Origin: Heyndrickxia coagulans 36D1
GTDB taxonomy: Bacteria > Bacillota > Bacilli > Bacillales > Bacillaceae_C
NCBI RefSeq assembly: GCF_000169195.2
Contig: NC_016023.1
Span: 2,108,001-2,172,000, forward strand
Reading direction: 5' to 3'
DNA: 64,000 nt
Numbering within the stretch: the first letter of the stretch is position 1; the number at the start of each line of letters is the position of its first letter. Under the pieces are notes generated by a model. That model was not told the origin of the DNA, made no database searches, and worked only from the letters and a program-made list of their open reading frames with translations. The position numbers and the translations under genes were made by a program. Below, piece by piece: positions 9,433 through 20,102 of this stretch.

Positions 9433-12400
9433 GTTTGTATTTTACCTATGAGGAATTGAAACTAGGTTACCCGCTGTCACAAACCGGATCCGGAGACAAG
9501 CGTTTGTATTTTACCTATGAGGAATTGAAACATCGCGTCCGTGAGTTTGCCCCAGTATGCCGGGTTCGTTTGTATTTTACCTATGAGGAATTGAAACAAG
9601 TGATGATCGCGACACATCCAGATGCCGATCATAGTTTGTATTTTACCTATGAGGAATTGAAACAATGAGAAGATGGGAAGTACTTGCAATGCTAAACGGG
9701 TTTGTATTTTACCTATGAGGAATTGAAACCGGTGTCGCCTTCCACGTCCAGCGCTAAAAATTTTGCGTTTGTATTTTACCTATGAGGAATTGAAACTACC
9801 TCCCGGATTCAAATCCCTTTTTCTCGATCGCTGGTTTGTATTTTACCTATGAGGAATTGAAACCGAGTGTAAACAGTGTAGACAGTACTTCCGTCTGCTG
9901 TTTGTATTTTACCTATGAGGAATTGAAACTCTGACGGTCCGAGGGCTGCCCAACGGCACAAAGTGTTTGTATTTTACCTATGAGGAATTGAAACGGGCAA
10001 AAATTTCACGAAACCGCTTTTGCATATTTCCCCGTTTGTATTTTACCTATGAGGAATTGAAACGATTGTCTTCCAGAACCGCGTTTTCCCTCAATGTAGC
10101 CCGTTTGTATTTTACCTATGAGGAATTGAAACCCTGATACTGGCGCTGTATACCAAATAGTTTCGCCTGTTTGTATTTTACCTATGAGGAATTGAAACTC
10201 ATTGAATATGATAAAATAAATGAATTGGATGTCGTTTGTATTTTACCTATGAGGAATTGAAACAAGTTGTTGGTATGCGTGACGGCGATGATGTAACGGG
10301 GTTTGTATTTTACCTATGAGGAATTGAAACACACTAAACCGGTTAGCACGTCTACCACCAGTACAGTGTTTGTATTTTACCTATGAGGAATTGAAACCAC
10401 CATGCTTTCATGACCAAAAGTTTTGCGGATGAACCGTTTGTATTTTACCTATGAGGAATTGAAACACAGCATGACAGCTATCAATTCGCAAGCGATCAAA
10501 GAGCGTTTGTATTTTACCTATGAGGAATTGAAACAGCGACAACGAACACAATAAGTCTGTATCATATCCGTTTGTATTTTACCTATGAGGAATTGAAACA
10601 TTTTTAAACAGATCTGCTATCCCCGTGACCTGCTTGTTTGTATTTTACCTATGAGGAATTGAAACTTCTGCTTCAGTATCTACATATGTACCAATGTATA
10701 AGTTTGTATTTTACCTATGAGGAATTGAAACGCGTCTTGCTTTCGTTTCCATTCCACCATATTCGCGGTTTGTATTTTACCTATGAGGAATTGAAACTTT
10801 TGGGGTGTGAGGCTGGCTGGGGGTGTGGGGGCGTTTGTATTTTACCTATGAGGAATTGAAACGCGGTATGATGGATGGAGCAAGCCGACCCTCGGAGCTG
10901 TTTGTATTTTACCTATGAGGAATTGAAACTTTGACGGACTCGTCGCAATGGATCCGCCTTTTTTCGTGTTTGTATTTTACCTATGAGGAATTGAAACACC
11001 AGGAACAGCTTGCTTTTGATTTGAATGTGTCCCCGTTTGTATTTTACCTATGAGGAATTGAAACCAAGTATTTAAAAATCCACAACTGAATACAGAACGG
11101 GTTGTATTTTACCTATGAGGAATTGAAACATTCTTCGATGTCCTCCCTTAGCTGGTCCATCCCAGTTTGTATTTTACCTATGAGGAATTGAAACCGGATA
11201 TTGTAAAGGATGAACACACATATCATAACGTTTGTATTTTACCTATGAGGAATTGAAACTGAGGAGGGGGCTGATATGGTGAACGTTTCCTTTGAGTTTG
11301 TATTTTACCTATGAGGAATTGAAACAAATACGGATAGGGTAACAAAAAAGGCGACCGCAATGTTTGTATTTTACCTATGAGGAATTGAAACCGTAATCCC
11401 CGACTTTCAGCTTCGGCGCCGTGTATTGTTTGTATTTTACCTATGAGGAATTGAAACATAGATTATGGTGTACCGGATGTACCGTTGGTAAAGGTGTTTG
11501 TATTTTACCTATGAGGAATTGAAACCGGAAAGCCGTTAAAATTCTGCAAACTGTGCCGCCACGTTTGTATTTTACCTATGAGGAATTGAAACCTGTTCTT
11601 TTGGACTCTGTATATATTGGCCATGCTTTGTTTGTATTTTACCTATGAGGAATTGAAACGCCGGTATTTCGTTTGATCGCACCGGATATGCAACGTTTGT
11701 ATTTTACCTATGAGGAATTGAAACTCTGGCCCGAAAGCAATCTTCATTTTGACCACTTCTGTTTGTATTTTACCTATGAGGAATTGAAACTACAAAATGG
11801 AGGTAAATGAATATGGCAAGTATACAGTTTGTATTTTACCTATGAGGAATTGAAACATCCGAGCCGTGATAAAATTGATACTCCCTTGCCAGTGGTTTGT
11901 ATTTTACCTATGAGGAATTGAAACTAACAATTGAGCCGTTTGGTATTGATCTCGAACTAGTTTGTATTTTACCTATGAGGAATTGAAACAACGTAAATAT
12001 CGCGCAGCTGGCGCTCAACAAGGCGCGTTTGTATTTTACCTATGAGGAATTGAAACTCGGTAGTGGTAAAAGTTATCACGCTGTCAGAGACGGTTTGTAT
12101 TTTACCTATGAGGAATTGAAACTCGTATTTCACCTCGACATTAAACCGCGCTGGCTTTGGTTTGTATTTTACCTATGAGGAATTGAAAAAAAATAAGCAT
12201 CGCAGTACATGGCGAGATGGCCGAGTTTGTATTTTACCTATGAGGAATTGAAACTATAGCTGATGTCCGCATATAATTCATAGCTGTCGTCCGTTTGTAT
12301 TTTACCTATTTTGTATTTTACCTATGAGGAATTGAAACAGCAGTGTAAACAAAAAAAAAGAAGGAGCTGAAAAGGTTTGTATTTTACCTATGAGGAATTG

Positions 12401-13845
12401 AAACTTATTTCTGTAAACCGGCTTTCCATTTCTTCGTACACTGTTTGTATTTTACCTATGAGGAATTGAAACTCGAAAAAGCAAGCGCAGGGCGTGCATG
12501 ATGTCATGTTTGTATTTTACCTATGAGGAATTGAAACAGCGTAAATCAAAATATTATTTAATGATCGTGTACGTTTGTATTTTACCTATGAGGAATTGAA
12601 ACACAAGGGGCGCGACGGCGGCGAAGGGGAGCAGTCAGAAGTTTGTATTTTACCTATGAGGAATTGAAACATGCGTATGGCGTACGAAGCAGGAAAAGCT
12701 GGCGAGTTTGTATTTTACCTATGAGGAATTGAAACCTTACATTCTGCTTTCTAGTAACCCACATGAGATTGCGTTTGTATTTTACCTATGAGGAATTGAA
12801 ACCTGTCTGTGCTGCTTGTGCTGCATCTGCAGCTGTAGCGTTTGTATTTTACCTATGAGGAATTGAAACCGGGCATTGTGCCAAGCGTTAATGCCGACCA
12901 GTCCAGTTTGTATTTTACCTATGAGGAATTGAAACTGCAACGCCCCATGCTTTTGTAGCTCCCGCGGCTATGTTTGTATTTTACCTATGAGGAATTGAAA
13001 CCGGTAATGTGTACGCCCTCTACGTGTGGCATGCGCGTTTGTATTTTACCTATGAGGAATTGAAACCACGTAAATACATTCATGCTATAATGAAATCAAG
13101 ATAAGTTTGTATTTTACCTATGAGGAATTGAAACCATCTATGCTATCTATGGTATAATAGAAGCATAAGGAGTTTGTATTTTACCTATGAGGAATTGAAA
13201 CGTTAGCTATGGCTTCTCTTTCCGCTTCCTCCTCCGTGTTTGTATTTTACCTATGAGGAATTGAAACGGCTTTGACAGGGACATAATTCCTTAGATCGCT
13301 TGTAGTTTGTATTTTACCTATGAGGAATTGAAACCGGGCATTGTGCCAAGCGTTAATGCCGACCAGTCCGTTTGTATTTTACCTATGAGGAATTGAAACG
13401 AATACGACTTCGCATGTACTGCGTTTTCCATCGCGTTTGTATTTTACCTATGAGGAATTGAAACCGCTTAAATATACGTACTCCGCCAAGTGACGCAGGG
13501 TTTGTATTTTACCTATGAGGAATTGAAACCAATACATGGGCATGCCTAAAGGGAAGTTCCCAGTCGTTTGTATTTTACCTATGAGGAATTGAAACCGGGA
13601 CTGGTCCATTGGAGCATATAACCACAATTATGTTTGTATTTTACCTATGAGGAATTGAAACAAAGGGGTATGGGCCTACAAGAAATCCGGGTGTCAAGGT
13701 TTGTATTTTACCTATGAGGAATTGAAACGTACGCCCGGTACGCATCCAAACCTATTGGGGTTTCCGTTTGTATTTTACCTATGAGGAATTGAAACTCGGT
13801 GGAATCATGGAATAACTGGCTGTAATCTTTGGCGTTTGTATTTTA
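9433..13845 (+). CRISPR. Type I-B CRISPR array, leader-proximal segment (about 66 full repeats, one partial and one cut)
   Basis: The repeat is 30 bp, starting GTTTGTATTTTACC and ending GAGGAATTGAAAC, the ATTGAAAC ending being usual for type I-B. Spacers are about 35-39 bp. The first repeat is 9433-9462. Variants: position 2 changed at 11100, the last base changed in the repeat at 12160, and a 17-base partial repeat at 12293-12309 joined directly to a full one. The spacer at 12870-12905 is repeated at 13335-13369, one base shorter. The last repeat (13834-13845) is cut after 12 bases by an insertion sequence. crRNAs would be made from the plus strand. Confidence 0.98.
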
Positions 13846-15880
13846 GAGCCTCTGCCAAAATAAAAATATACCCTTGAGCGAGGCTCTGGAAAATTAATTA
13901 TCCCGATTTTTTTGCCTTTTCATCCAGATTTTCAATTCATATAGAAGTAAAACGGTCATTTTCCTTCAAAAAAAGGGCATACGTATCCCGCCTTCACAAA
14001 ATGGGTTTTTTTCACTACCCTTTGTGGAAAGGAAACGCTCATTTTACTTATTCACATATCCACCTGTGAATAACTTAATTTGCTCTTTGCAGCCGATTGC
14101 GTGTCCATCCACAATTGGCCTTTCCTGTCTGATGGTACGCCATATTTGCCATGATATGCATAGATATCATGCATCGATCTACATGAGCTTCAACTGCCTG
14201 TTTCCCACGCTTGTGAACACGACGGAGACTGTATCCGTCTTTTAGAATGCCAAAGATTCGTTCGATGATCGTTCTGGCACTATATAACACTTCAAATGTG
14301 CGCCCATGTTGCGGCAACTCGACATCTACTTGAGGCGTTTGATCAAAGTCCATCCTAAATACTCTTCCTTGTGCTGCCCCATTACAACATTCCGCGTGAT
14401 TCGCTAGCGGGCAAGTGAGACCTTCTTGCTTGGCATTTGGATGAAATACAGGACAAGTGTAAATATATTGCCCCTTTTCCCGATCAGATCCTCTAAGTTC
14501 CATTTTATGTCCACTGATACAGATGGGAGTGCCGTACCGGTTGATTTTTTCAATCCCTCGGGCGGTAGTTGGTTTATCTTTACGGTTCCGTGGATTGATC
14601 GGTGCCACCAATTTCGCCTGTAATACATCCTTTGTCACTTTTTGATTTTCCGGCGTTTGGTAGATTCCATCTGCCAGGATAAAGCTCAACTGCTCAGCCA
14701 TTTCGGGGTGCTCTGCCTTAAACGTTTCCAATGTCGGTTCTAATGTTTTCCCATCGGGTGTATTTCCTTTAAATACTTCCCGCGTCAAAGGCAAACCGGA
14801 TCTCACCCCGCATACCATTGATAATTTATGCGCAATATAGGAGACTGCATTACTTTTACGCATTACCCCTACATTGTCGTCCGTAAGGACTTTGGGGCAA
14901 TCGCAATCACCCTCACAAGAACACGTCTTCCTTGTTTTATTCAAGGTTGCTTCTGCCTCTATATGCGATGTATCCACGGCGGCTGCTTCCTCATTCGTTT
15001 CAACCACGCCTTCCCCTTTATTATATTCAACAACCAATAGCCGGGCTTTTTCCCAAAGACCATTTGTTGTCATGATTTGATCAAAACGAGCAAAGGAACG
15101 GTAGCTCGGAATTTTCTCCGTAAATCCACACATGGTGGCAAATAGCGGGTTTGATTTCACTTGCAAATAGACACTCTCCACCATCACTTCAATATACTGT
15201 AAAGAGGCCAGTTCAAAAGCACGAAAAAAGGGCATGAAAGGATGCGGTTTTCTCCCAGTGGAAGGGAGATGAAATAATGAAGACGCAGACTTGTCTTCTT
15301 CCTCCGTTATTGAAAATAGTGCCGGTTGTATTTCATTAGAAGGATCATGTGCTCTTTCATTTTTTAGGTGCAAATATAAAAGGGTGTAGTATTCTCGTTC
15401 AATCGGCTTAAAAATCTCCCATGGGAAACACATGGCTGGAATGACAAATGGTATATCGGCATAGTCTTGCCAATTGTGGGGAATCAAATTTTGTTGTATT
15501 GAAAAGTCTCTGGTTTGTGTTAGAATAGAAATAGTCATGAAATCACTCCCTGGATATTTGGTCGTACTTATATCTTAACAAAGGAGTGACTTTCATGGCT
15601 CTTTTTTTTCAAAAAAAATCATCCTTTTCCGTTTTACAATATTTACCACAGGAATGAGTAGCTTAATCTATTGAAACCCGCCTAAAACCGACCAAAGTGG
15701 AAAAATTTAGACACTTATAATAAATAAATTTACCCCATTAAAATCAAAAACTCACAATTTCTTTTTACATTTGTCATAATGTTCCTACAAACGTCTTTTT
15801 TCTTTAGTGGAATAAATCAACGACCTTTAATTGTCTGACTGCTTACAGTTTCAGGGGATATAGCATTTTGGCAAGGGCTC
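13846..15880 (-). mobile_element. 2035-bp insertion sequence inside a CRISPR repeat
   Basis: The ends are GAGCCTCTGCCAAAAT at 13846 and GAGCCCTTGCCAAAAT read on the minus strand from 15880. The target TTA is duplicated (13843-13845 and 15881-15883). Twelve bases of the repeat lie to the left and 21 to the right; removing the element and one TTA restores the 30-bp repeat exactly. The single transposase gene is on the minus strand. Its ends are unlike those of the element in cas1, so it is a different family, not assigned here. Confidence 0.92.
14075..15538 (-). CDS. DDE transposase of the array insertion
   Basis: A 487-residue transposase. Likely catalytic residues are Asp in AAAVDTSHIEAEA, Asp in ILADGIYQTPEN and Glu in ARTIIERIFGILKDGY. 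A cysteine-rich insert (CSCEGDCDCP) follows the first Asp, and a second cysteine group (CPVFHPNAKQEGLTCPLANH) precedes the Glu. The ATG is preceded by GGGAGTG at a good distance. The frame is complete, so the element may be active. The N-terminal half has no motif I recognise, and I cannot name the IS family with confidence. Confidence 0.85.
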   Translation of the reverse strand: MTISILTQTRDFSIQQNLIPHNWQDYADIPFVIPAMCFPWEIFKPIEREYYTLLYLHLKNERAHDPSNEIQPALFSITEEEDKSASSLFHLPSTGRKPHPFMPFFRAFELASLQYIEVMVESVYLQVKSNPLFATMCGFTEKIPSYRSFARFDQIMTTNGLWEKARLLVVEYNKGEGVVETNEEAAAVDTSHIEAEATLNKTRKTCSCEGDCDCPKVLTDDNVGVMRKSNAVSYIAHKLSMVCGVRSGLPLTREVFKGNTPDGKTLEPTLETFKAEHPEMAEQLSFILADGIYQTPENQKVTKDVLQAKLVAPINPRNRKDKPTTARGIEKINRYGTPICISGHKMELRGSDREKGQYIYTCPVFHPNAKQEGLTCPLANHAECCNGAAQGRVFRMDFDQTPQVDVELPQHGRTFEVLYSARTIIERIFGILKDGYSLRRVHKRGKQAVEAHVDRCMISMHIMANMAYHQTGKANCGWTRNRLQRAN

Positions 15881-16741
15881 TTACCTATGAGGAATTGAAA
15901 CACCAACAAAATGCAGGCGGTCGAAACGGGGCAGCTGCGTTTGTATTTTACCTATGAGGAATTGAAACATAAAACAAAAACAGTAAAGAAAATTGAGAAG
16001 CGTGTTTGTATTTTACCTATGAGGAATTGAAACAATAAGCTGCTGGAACACACGCTGAACATAAAGCGAGTTTGTATTTTACCTATGAGGAATTGAAACT
16101 CATAATAAGTGACGACGGGCATTGTCACGCCGTCAAGCGTTTGTATTTTACCTATGAGGAATTGAAACATAAATGTATAATGTGTGCCATATTGATTAGT
16201 ATGTGTTTGTATTTTACCTATGAGGAATTGAAACCAGCCTGTATATTCCTAGGATCACATACATAATCCCAGTTTGTATTTTACCTATGAGGAATTGAAA
16301 CCGAGTTCGCGAAGTTCGGCCGTCGTTTTGGTGCTGGATGTTTGTATTTTACCTATGAGGAATTGAAACGTCTTGGTTTTTGGGATGTCTGGCATGTCAA
16401 ATGTACCGTTTGTATTTTACCTATGAGGAATTGAAACAGGAATACTCCAGCCTCGATGTGGTCATTGGTGCTTTGTTTGTATTTTACCTATGAGGAATTG
16501 AAACCATTATACCACCCCATATAAAATAAAGGGGTAGCGACGTTTGTATTTTACCTATGAGGAATTGAAACAGGCGGGAGCGCCCCTCGGTCAAAAACTC
16601 ATCTAAGTTTGTATTTTACCTATGAGGAATTGAAACAAAGGCCATCACCCTGGTATCCCCCTTTGGTACGCCCGTTTGTATTTTACCTATGAGGAATTGA
16701 AACCTGTTGAGTGTGGAGCTGATCAACGACGCCGACTATAA
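15881..16741 (+). CRISPR. Type I-B CRISPR array, middle segment (12 full repeats plus the cut one)
   Basis: This segment continues the same array in phase. It begins with the 3' part of the repeat broken at 13845 and continues with 12 full repeats from 15939 to 16703, identical to the consensus. The last spacer, 16704-16741, is 38 bases and ends directly at the IS3-family element. Spacer lengths and repeat sequence are the same as in the first segment, so it was one array before the insertions. Confidence 0.97.
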
Positions 16742-16789
16742 TGGACCCATAAAACTAGACACAAAATGAGGAGCTGTTAAAGTAGGTTT

Positions 16790-17080
16790 ATGAGAAAAAG
16801 TTATACGCCTGAATTTAAAACTCAAGTCGTGCTAGAGGTCTTAAAAGAAGAAAAAACGATGAACGAAATTGCTTCTGCTCATGGAATCCATGTGAATCAA
16901 ATTCGCCAATGGAGAAATGCTTTTCTTGAACAGATGCCAAAAGTCTTTGAAAAAGGCAACAAAAAAGTTGAAAAAATGAAAGCCGAGTATGAACAGACCA
17001 TTGAAAGTCTCTATGCGGAAGTCGGCCGCCTAACCACGCAGTTGTCGTGGCTTAAAAAAAAATCTGGAATTAAGGAGTAG
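16790..17080 (+). CDS. IS3-family OrfA, transposase DNA-binding subunit
   Basis: A 96-residue helix-turn-helix protein of the IS3 OrfA type (RKSYTPEFKTQVVLEVLKEEKT, then a recognition helix around NQIRQWRNAF), followed by a coiled-coil tail that in this family mediates pairing with OrfB. Near its end nine adenines (about 17052-17060) follow CTT. This is the usual slippery site where a -1 shift yields the OrfAB fusion transposase. The frame stops at 17080, 16 bases before the first ATG of OrfB. Confidence 0.92.
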   Translation: MRKSYTPEFKTQVVLEVLKEEKTMNEIASAHGIHVNQIRQWRNAFLEQMPKVFEKGNKKVEKMKAEYEQTIESLYAEVGRLTTQLSWLKKKSGIKE

Positions 17081-17096
17081 AGCAGAACGAGTTGAA

Positions 17097-17903
17097 ATGG
17101 TCGACTGGGATGACGAAGCAAAACTGCCAATTTCCATCCAGGCCGATCTTTTGAGCCTGAACCGTTCAAGCCTGTACTACAAGCCAGTCGGGCCGTCTCC
17201 TGAAGAATTGTTTATCAAACATCGGATTGATGAAATCTACACCAAACATCCCTATTACGGCTCCAGGCGCATTGCTGCTTTACTGAATGCCGAAGGTTTG
17301 GTCATCAACCGAAAGGCTGTACAGCGCCACATGAGGGAAATGGGAATCGCCGGGATCACACCTGGTCCAAACCTGAGTAAGCGCAGTCTTGAACACCGAA
17401 TATACCCGTACCTTCTTAGAAACTTGAAGATTACACACCCTAATCACGTGTGGGGTATTGACATTACTTATATCCGGCTTCAAAAAAGTTGGATGTACCT
17501 GGTGGCGCTCATTGACTGGTATTCCCGCTATGTCGTTAGCTGGGAGATAGACCAAACCCTTGAGATCGACTTTGTGCTGGAAGCAGTGAAACGGGCATTC
17601 TTAGTCGCCAGGCCAGAGATCTTAAACAGTGATCAGGGCAGCCATTTTACCAGTCCCAAATACACGGATCTGGTGCTTGAGAACACGATTAAAATCAGCA
17701 TGGACGGCAAAAAAAGAGCCCTTGACAATATCATTACCGAAAGGCTTTGGCGAACCATCAAGTATGAGGAAGTATATTTAAAAGAATACAATTCCCCTAG
17801 AGAAGCAAGGAAAGAGATTGGTAACTTTATACAATTCTATAATCACGAAAGACTCCATCAGGCCCTGGGCTATAAGACTCCTGCCTCCGTTTATGGCCTT
17901 TGA
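17097..17903 (+). CDS. IS3-family OrfB, transposase catalytic subunit
   Basis: 268 residues from ATG 17097, but the frame is open further upstream through NLELRSRAERVE to the A-run inside orfA, which is the expected arrangement for OrfAB made by -1 frameshifting. HTH_21-type segment YGSRRIAALLNAEG is followed by the rve integrase core with Asp in VWGIDITYI, Asp in ILNSDQGSHF and Glu in DNIITERLWRTIKYEEVY. The C-terminus FYNHERLHQALGYKTPASVY is typical. It appears intact. Confidence 0.93.
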   Translation: MVDWDDEAKLPISIQADLLSLNRSSLYYKPVGPSPEELFIKHRIDEIYTKHPYYGSRRIAALLNAEGLVINRKAVQRHMREMGIAGITPGPNLSKRSLEHRIYPYLLRNLKITHPNHVWGIDITYIRLQKSWMYLVALIDWYSRYVVSWEIDQTLEIDFVLEAVKRAFLVARPEILNSDQGSHFTSPKYTDLVLENTIKISMDGKKRALDNIITERLWRTIKYEEVYLKEYNSPREARKEIGNFIQFYNHERLHQALGYKTPASVYGL

Positions 17904-18032
17904 GTGATTCATCCTTCGGGTAGAGGATACTTCTCCGGGGGTGTTGTGTCAAGGGTTCGGCAAAGCCCTCGCTACACTCGCCCTTGACACAACACCCCCG
18001 GAGAAGGAAAAATAAAGCAGGATGAATCACTC
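17902..18032. repeat. 131-bp nested palindrome at the 3' end of the IS3 element
   Basis: The outer arms are GAGTGATTCATCCT (17902-17915) and AGGATGAATCACTC (18019-18032). Inside them, 17932-17955 and 17981-18004 are perfectly complementary over 24 bases, around a 25-base loop. The structure begins at the orfB stop and could act as a transcription terminator or a barrier to incoming transcripts. It may also be a separate palindromic element captured by the IS. Confidence 0.85.
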
Positions 18033-18158
18033 CAAAAAATGTGAACTGTCCACTAACTGCCTCCAATGAGCATCCTCACGCTCTATTAGTCAGTATCTGT
18101 TTTTCAGATTCTGACCCACCTTAAAAATTTTAAATTTGTGTCTTGACGATGGGGTCCA

Positions 18159-19007
18159 CCTTAGACATCGGGTTTGTATTTTACCTATGAGGAATTGAAA
18201 CGCATCTGCATCCGTTTTTGTTATCCTGGCTGCAATTGTTTGTATTTTACCTATGAGGAATTGAAACTATTCCAACCCGGTTAATCTATTCAGGCATGTA
18301 TCCGTTTGTATTTTACCTATGAGGAATTGAAACTCGATAATGTCAAGGCTGGTATAGAAGAATTGCAAAAGTTTGTATTTTACCAATGAGGAATTGAAAC
18401 AAGTATGCCGGAGATGTGGCGTGAAAAATCCATTTCGCGTTTGTATTTTACCTATGAGGAATTGAAACAATAAAGTTGAAATTTTACTGATTCGGTCACT
18501 ATATGTTTGTATTTTACCTATGAGGAATTGAAACCGCGTGTCGTCCGTATCGTCGGCGCATAAGCGGTCCAAAGTTTGTATTTTACCTATGAGGAATTGA
18601 AACGTTTCATATCCCATCCACCGCCCGTTTGCATATTAGTTTGTATTTTACCTATGAGGAATTGAAACTACGTTACATCCGGCAGCTCCAAATAATCCTC
18701 TGCCTTCGTTTGTATTTTACCTATGAGGAATTGAAACAGATATTTCTCAGCCGCGCTGCTTCCGTCCAGCTCCGGTTTGTATTTTACCTATGAGGAATTG
18801 AAACCGCCGTATTCTTCAGCTATTACTTTCAGCGTTTTCTTGTTTGTATTTTACCTATAAGGAATTGAAACAGTCGGCATGACTGAAATAATTTAGGCAG
18901 ATTTTCATTGTTTGTACTTTACCTATAAGGAATTGAAACCATTCCGGGCAAAGTTCGGAGAAATACCGGTCTGCCTTGTTTGTACTTTACCTATGAGGAA
19001 TTAAAAC
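18159..19007 (+). CRISPR. Type I-B CRISPR array, leader-distal segment (13 repeats, degenerate end)
   Basis: It begins with 13 bases of a spacer remnant after the IS3 element, then 13 repeats from 18172 to 19007. One internal repeat (18371) has CCAATGAG instead of CCTATGAG. The last three drift progressively: 18842 has CCTATAAGG; 18910 has GTACTTTACC and CCTATAAGG; 18978 has GTACTTTACC and ends TTAAAAC. Decay confined to one end marks it as the old, leader-distal end and agrees with the leader at 9233-9432. Confidence 0.97.
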
Positions 19008-19646
19008 CTGTAATCCCGCGGGTTTATATTGCCGGCAACACCTAAGCCGACATCTCCGCCGGTAACAGCTACGACTGGCGGGGATGTTGGTTATTGTTCT
19101 GTTTTCAATCGGCTGCTGTGCTCTCTCCATGTTAAGAAAAAATCGGAAAGGGAAGCGAGCAAAAACACAAGATAAATGATTAAACCGGGTGTATCTGATG
19201 CATGCGAATCGGAGAGGACCCGCGTTTTCCACTTTTTTGGGAAACATCGTTTGGTGTACCGCATCGTACTCTTTTTGCTGCCAGAAGTGCTGCCGGTAAT
19301 AATTCCGGTTCCTACTGTTCCATGCAGCCTTGCATGCAGCTGCCTGGCCAGAAAGAAAAGAGCCCAAGTCCCGCCTGCAGGAATAATAAAACAGAAGCAA
19401 GCAGCCCTGCCCAAAAAAGATTTTAAAGTTTTTCCCATTGAAGGCTTGCTGAGCGAACCAGACAAAGCTTTATCTCTGGTTCGCTCAGCCGCAAAACTGG
19501 TTGATGCCGCCTTCTTTTTTCTTTAAATCCAAAAAGAGGCGCAGATCGTGCAGGCACCAGTGACAAACCCTCTTTGTGAAATTGCCCTTGCTTTTTATAG
19601 TCCCCAGAACCGGGTCCAGGGCTTTTGCTTATTCAGCAGCCCCCGA
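19008..19646. other. 640-bp stretch after the array with no convincing gene
   Basis: Open frames of 116-137 codons exist on both strands here, but none has a good ribosome site or a family I recognise, and they overlap each other. A perfect 14-bp inverted repeat, CTGAGCGAACCAGA (19449-19462) with TCTGGTTCGCTCAG (19475-19488), is preceded by GGCTTG, resembling the end of the small repeat element at 8950-9232. It is probably decayed sequence between the array and the next gene. Confidence 0.5.
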
Positions 19647-20066
19647 TTATGTATTTTTGTCATCCTCATCGTCCAGTTCCCTGATCAAATTCCAAGTCTG
19701 ATAAATCCGGTTTGCCATTTTCTCAGGATCTTTCAGCATCATTTGATATAAATCCGGTTCATGGCTCAACGTCTCAAGCAGTTTCTTTTCCGGATTACTG
19801 ACCGCTTCATTTGTCTTCAGGCCCACATGGTTGGTAAGGCCTAAAAGATAATCAATGGATACTTTTAACACTTGCGAAATCCGGTATAACACCTTAATAG
19901 AAGGAAAACTGTATCCAGTTTCGTAGTTCGAAATGTTCCGGTCGCTTACCCCGACCCTTTTCGCAAGTTCAGGCTGGCTGTAGCCTTGAGCTGCCCGCAC
20001 TTTTTTCAAACGGGCTGCGAATATTGCTTTAACGTTATCCATGTTTTCATTCCCGTGATCGGCCAT
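19647..20066 (-). CDS. XRE-family (Cro/CI-type) transcriptional regulator
   Basis: A 139-residue regulator. The helix-turn-helix lies around residues 17-70 (RLKKVRAAQGYSQPELAKRV, then DRNISNYETGYSFPSIKVLY), and the C-terminal 70 residues are acidic and helical with no known domain. The ATG follows AAGGAG at an ideal distance. It is divergent from a plus-strand promoter at 20103-20129 bracketed by a 9-bp inverted repeat, which could be its operator. Proteins of this shape are common both in mobile elements and as Bacillus house regulators (SinR/YgzD-like). Its target is unknown. Confidence 0.85.
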   Translation of the reverse strand: MADHGNENMDNVKAIFAARLKKVRAAQGYSQPELAKRVGVSDRNISNYETGYSFPSIKVLYRISQVLKVSIDYLLGLTNHVGLKTNEAVSNPEKKLLETLSHEPDLYQMMLKDPEKMANRIYQTWNLIRELDDEDDKNT

Positions 20067-20102
20067 CGCTACTGCTCCTTAAAAAAAAATCAAAAAAAAT
20101 GG

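Larger units (their letters stand above)
16742..18158 (+). mobile_element. 1417-bp IS3-family (IS150-like) element in the array
   Basis: The terminal repeats are TGGACCCATAAAACTAGACA at 16742 and TGGACCCCATCGTCAAGACA read on the minus strand from 18158. It encodes the two overlapping frames of an IS3 element. There is no visible target duplication: the left flank ends in CTATAA and the right flank starts CCTTAG. The 38 spacer bases on the left and 13 on the right add to 51, more than one spacer, so sequence has been lost at one side. A 131-bp nested palindrome lies after orfB inside the element. Confidence 0.9.

Noticed and set aside
9435-11459. Several 70-78-codon frames on both strands repeating YFTYEELK or FQFLIGKIQT
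   Set aside because: They are translations of the CRISPR repeat and spacers; each repeat puts the same peptide in frame by chance.
6074-15880. The two large insertion sequences as copies of one element
   Set aside because: Their ends, target duplication lengths (4 and 3 bases), sizes and transposases all differ.
19091-19526. Possible small membrane protein after the array (minus strand, two hydrophobic stretches)
   Set aside because: No ribosome site, competing frames on the opposite strand, and no recognisable family.
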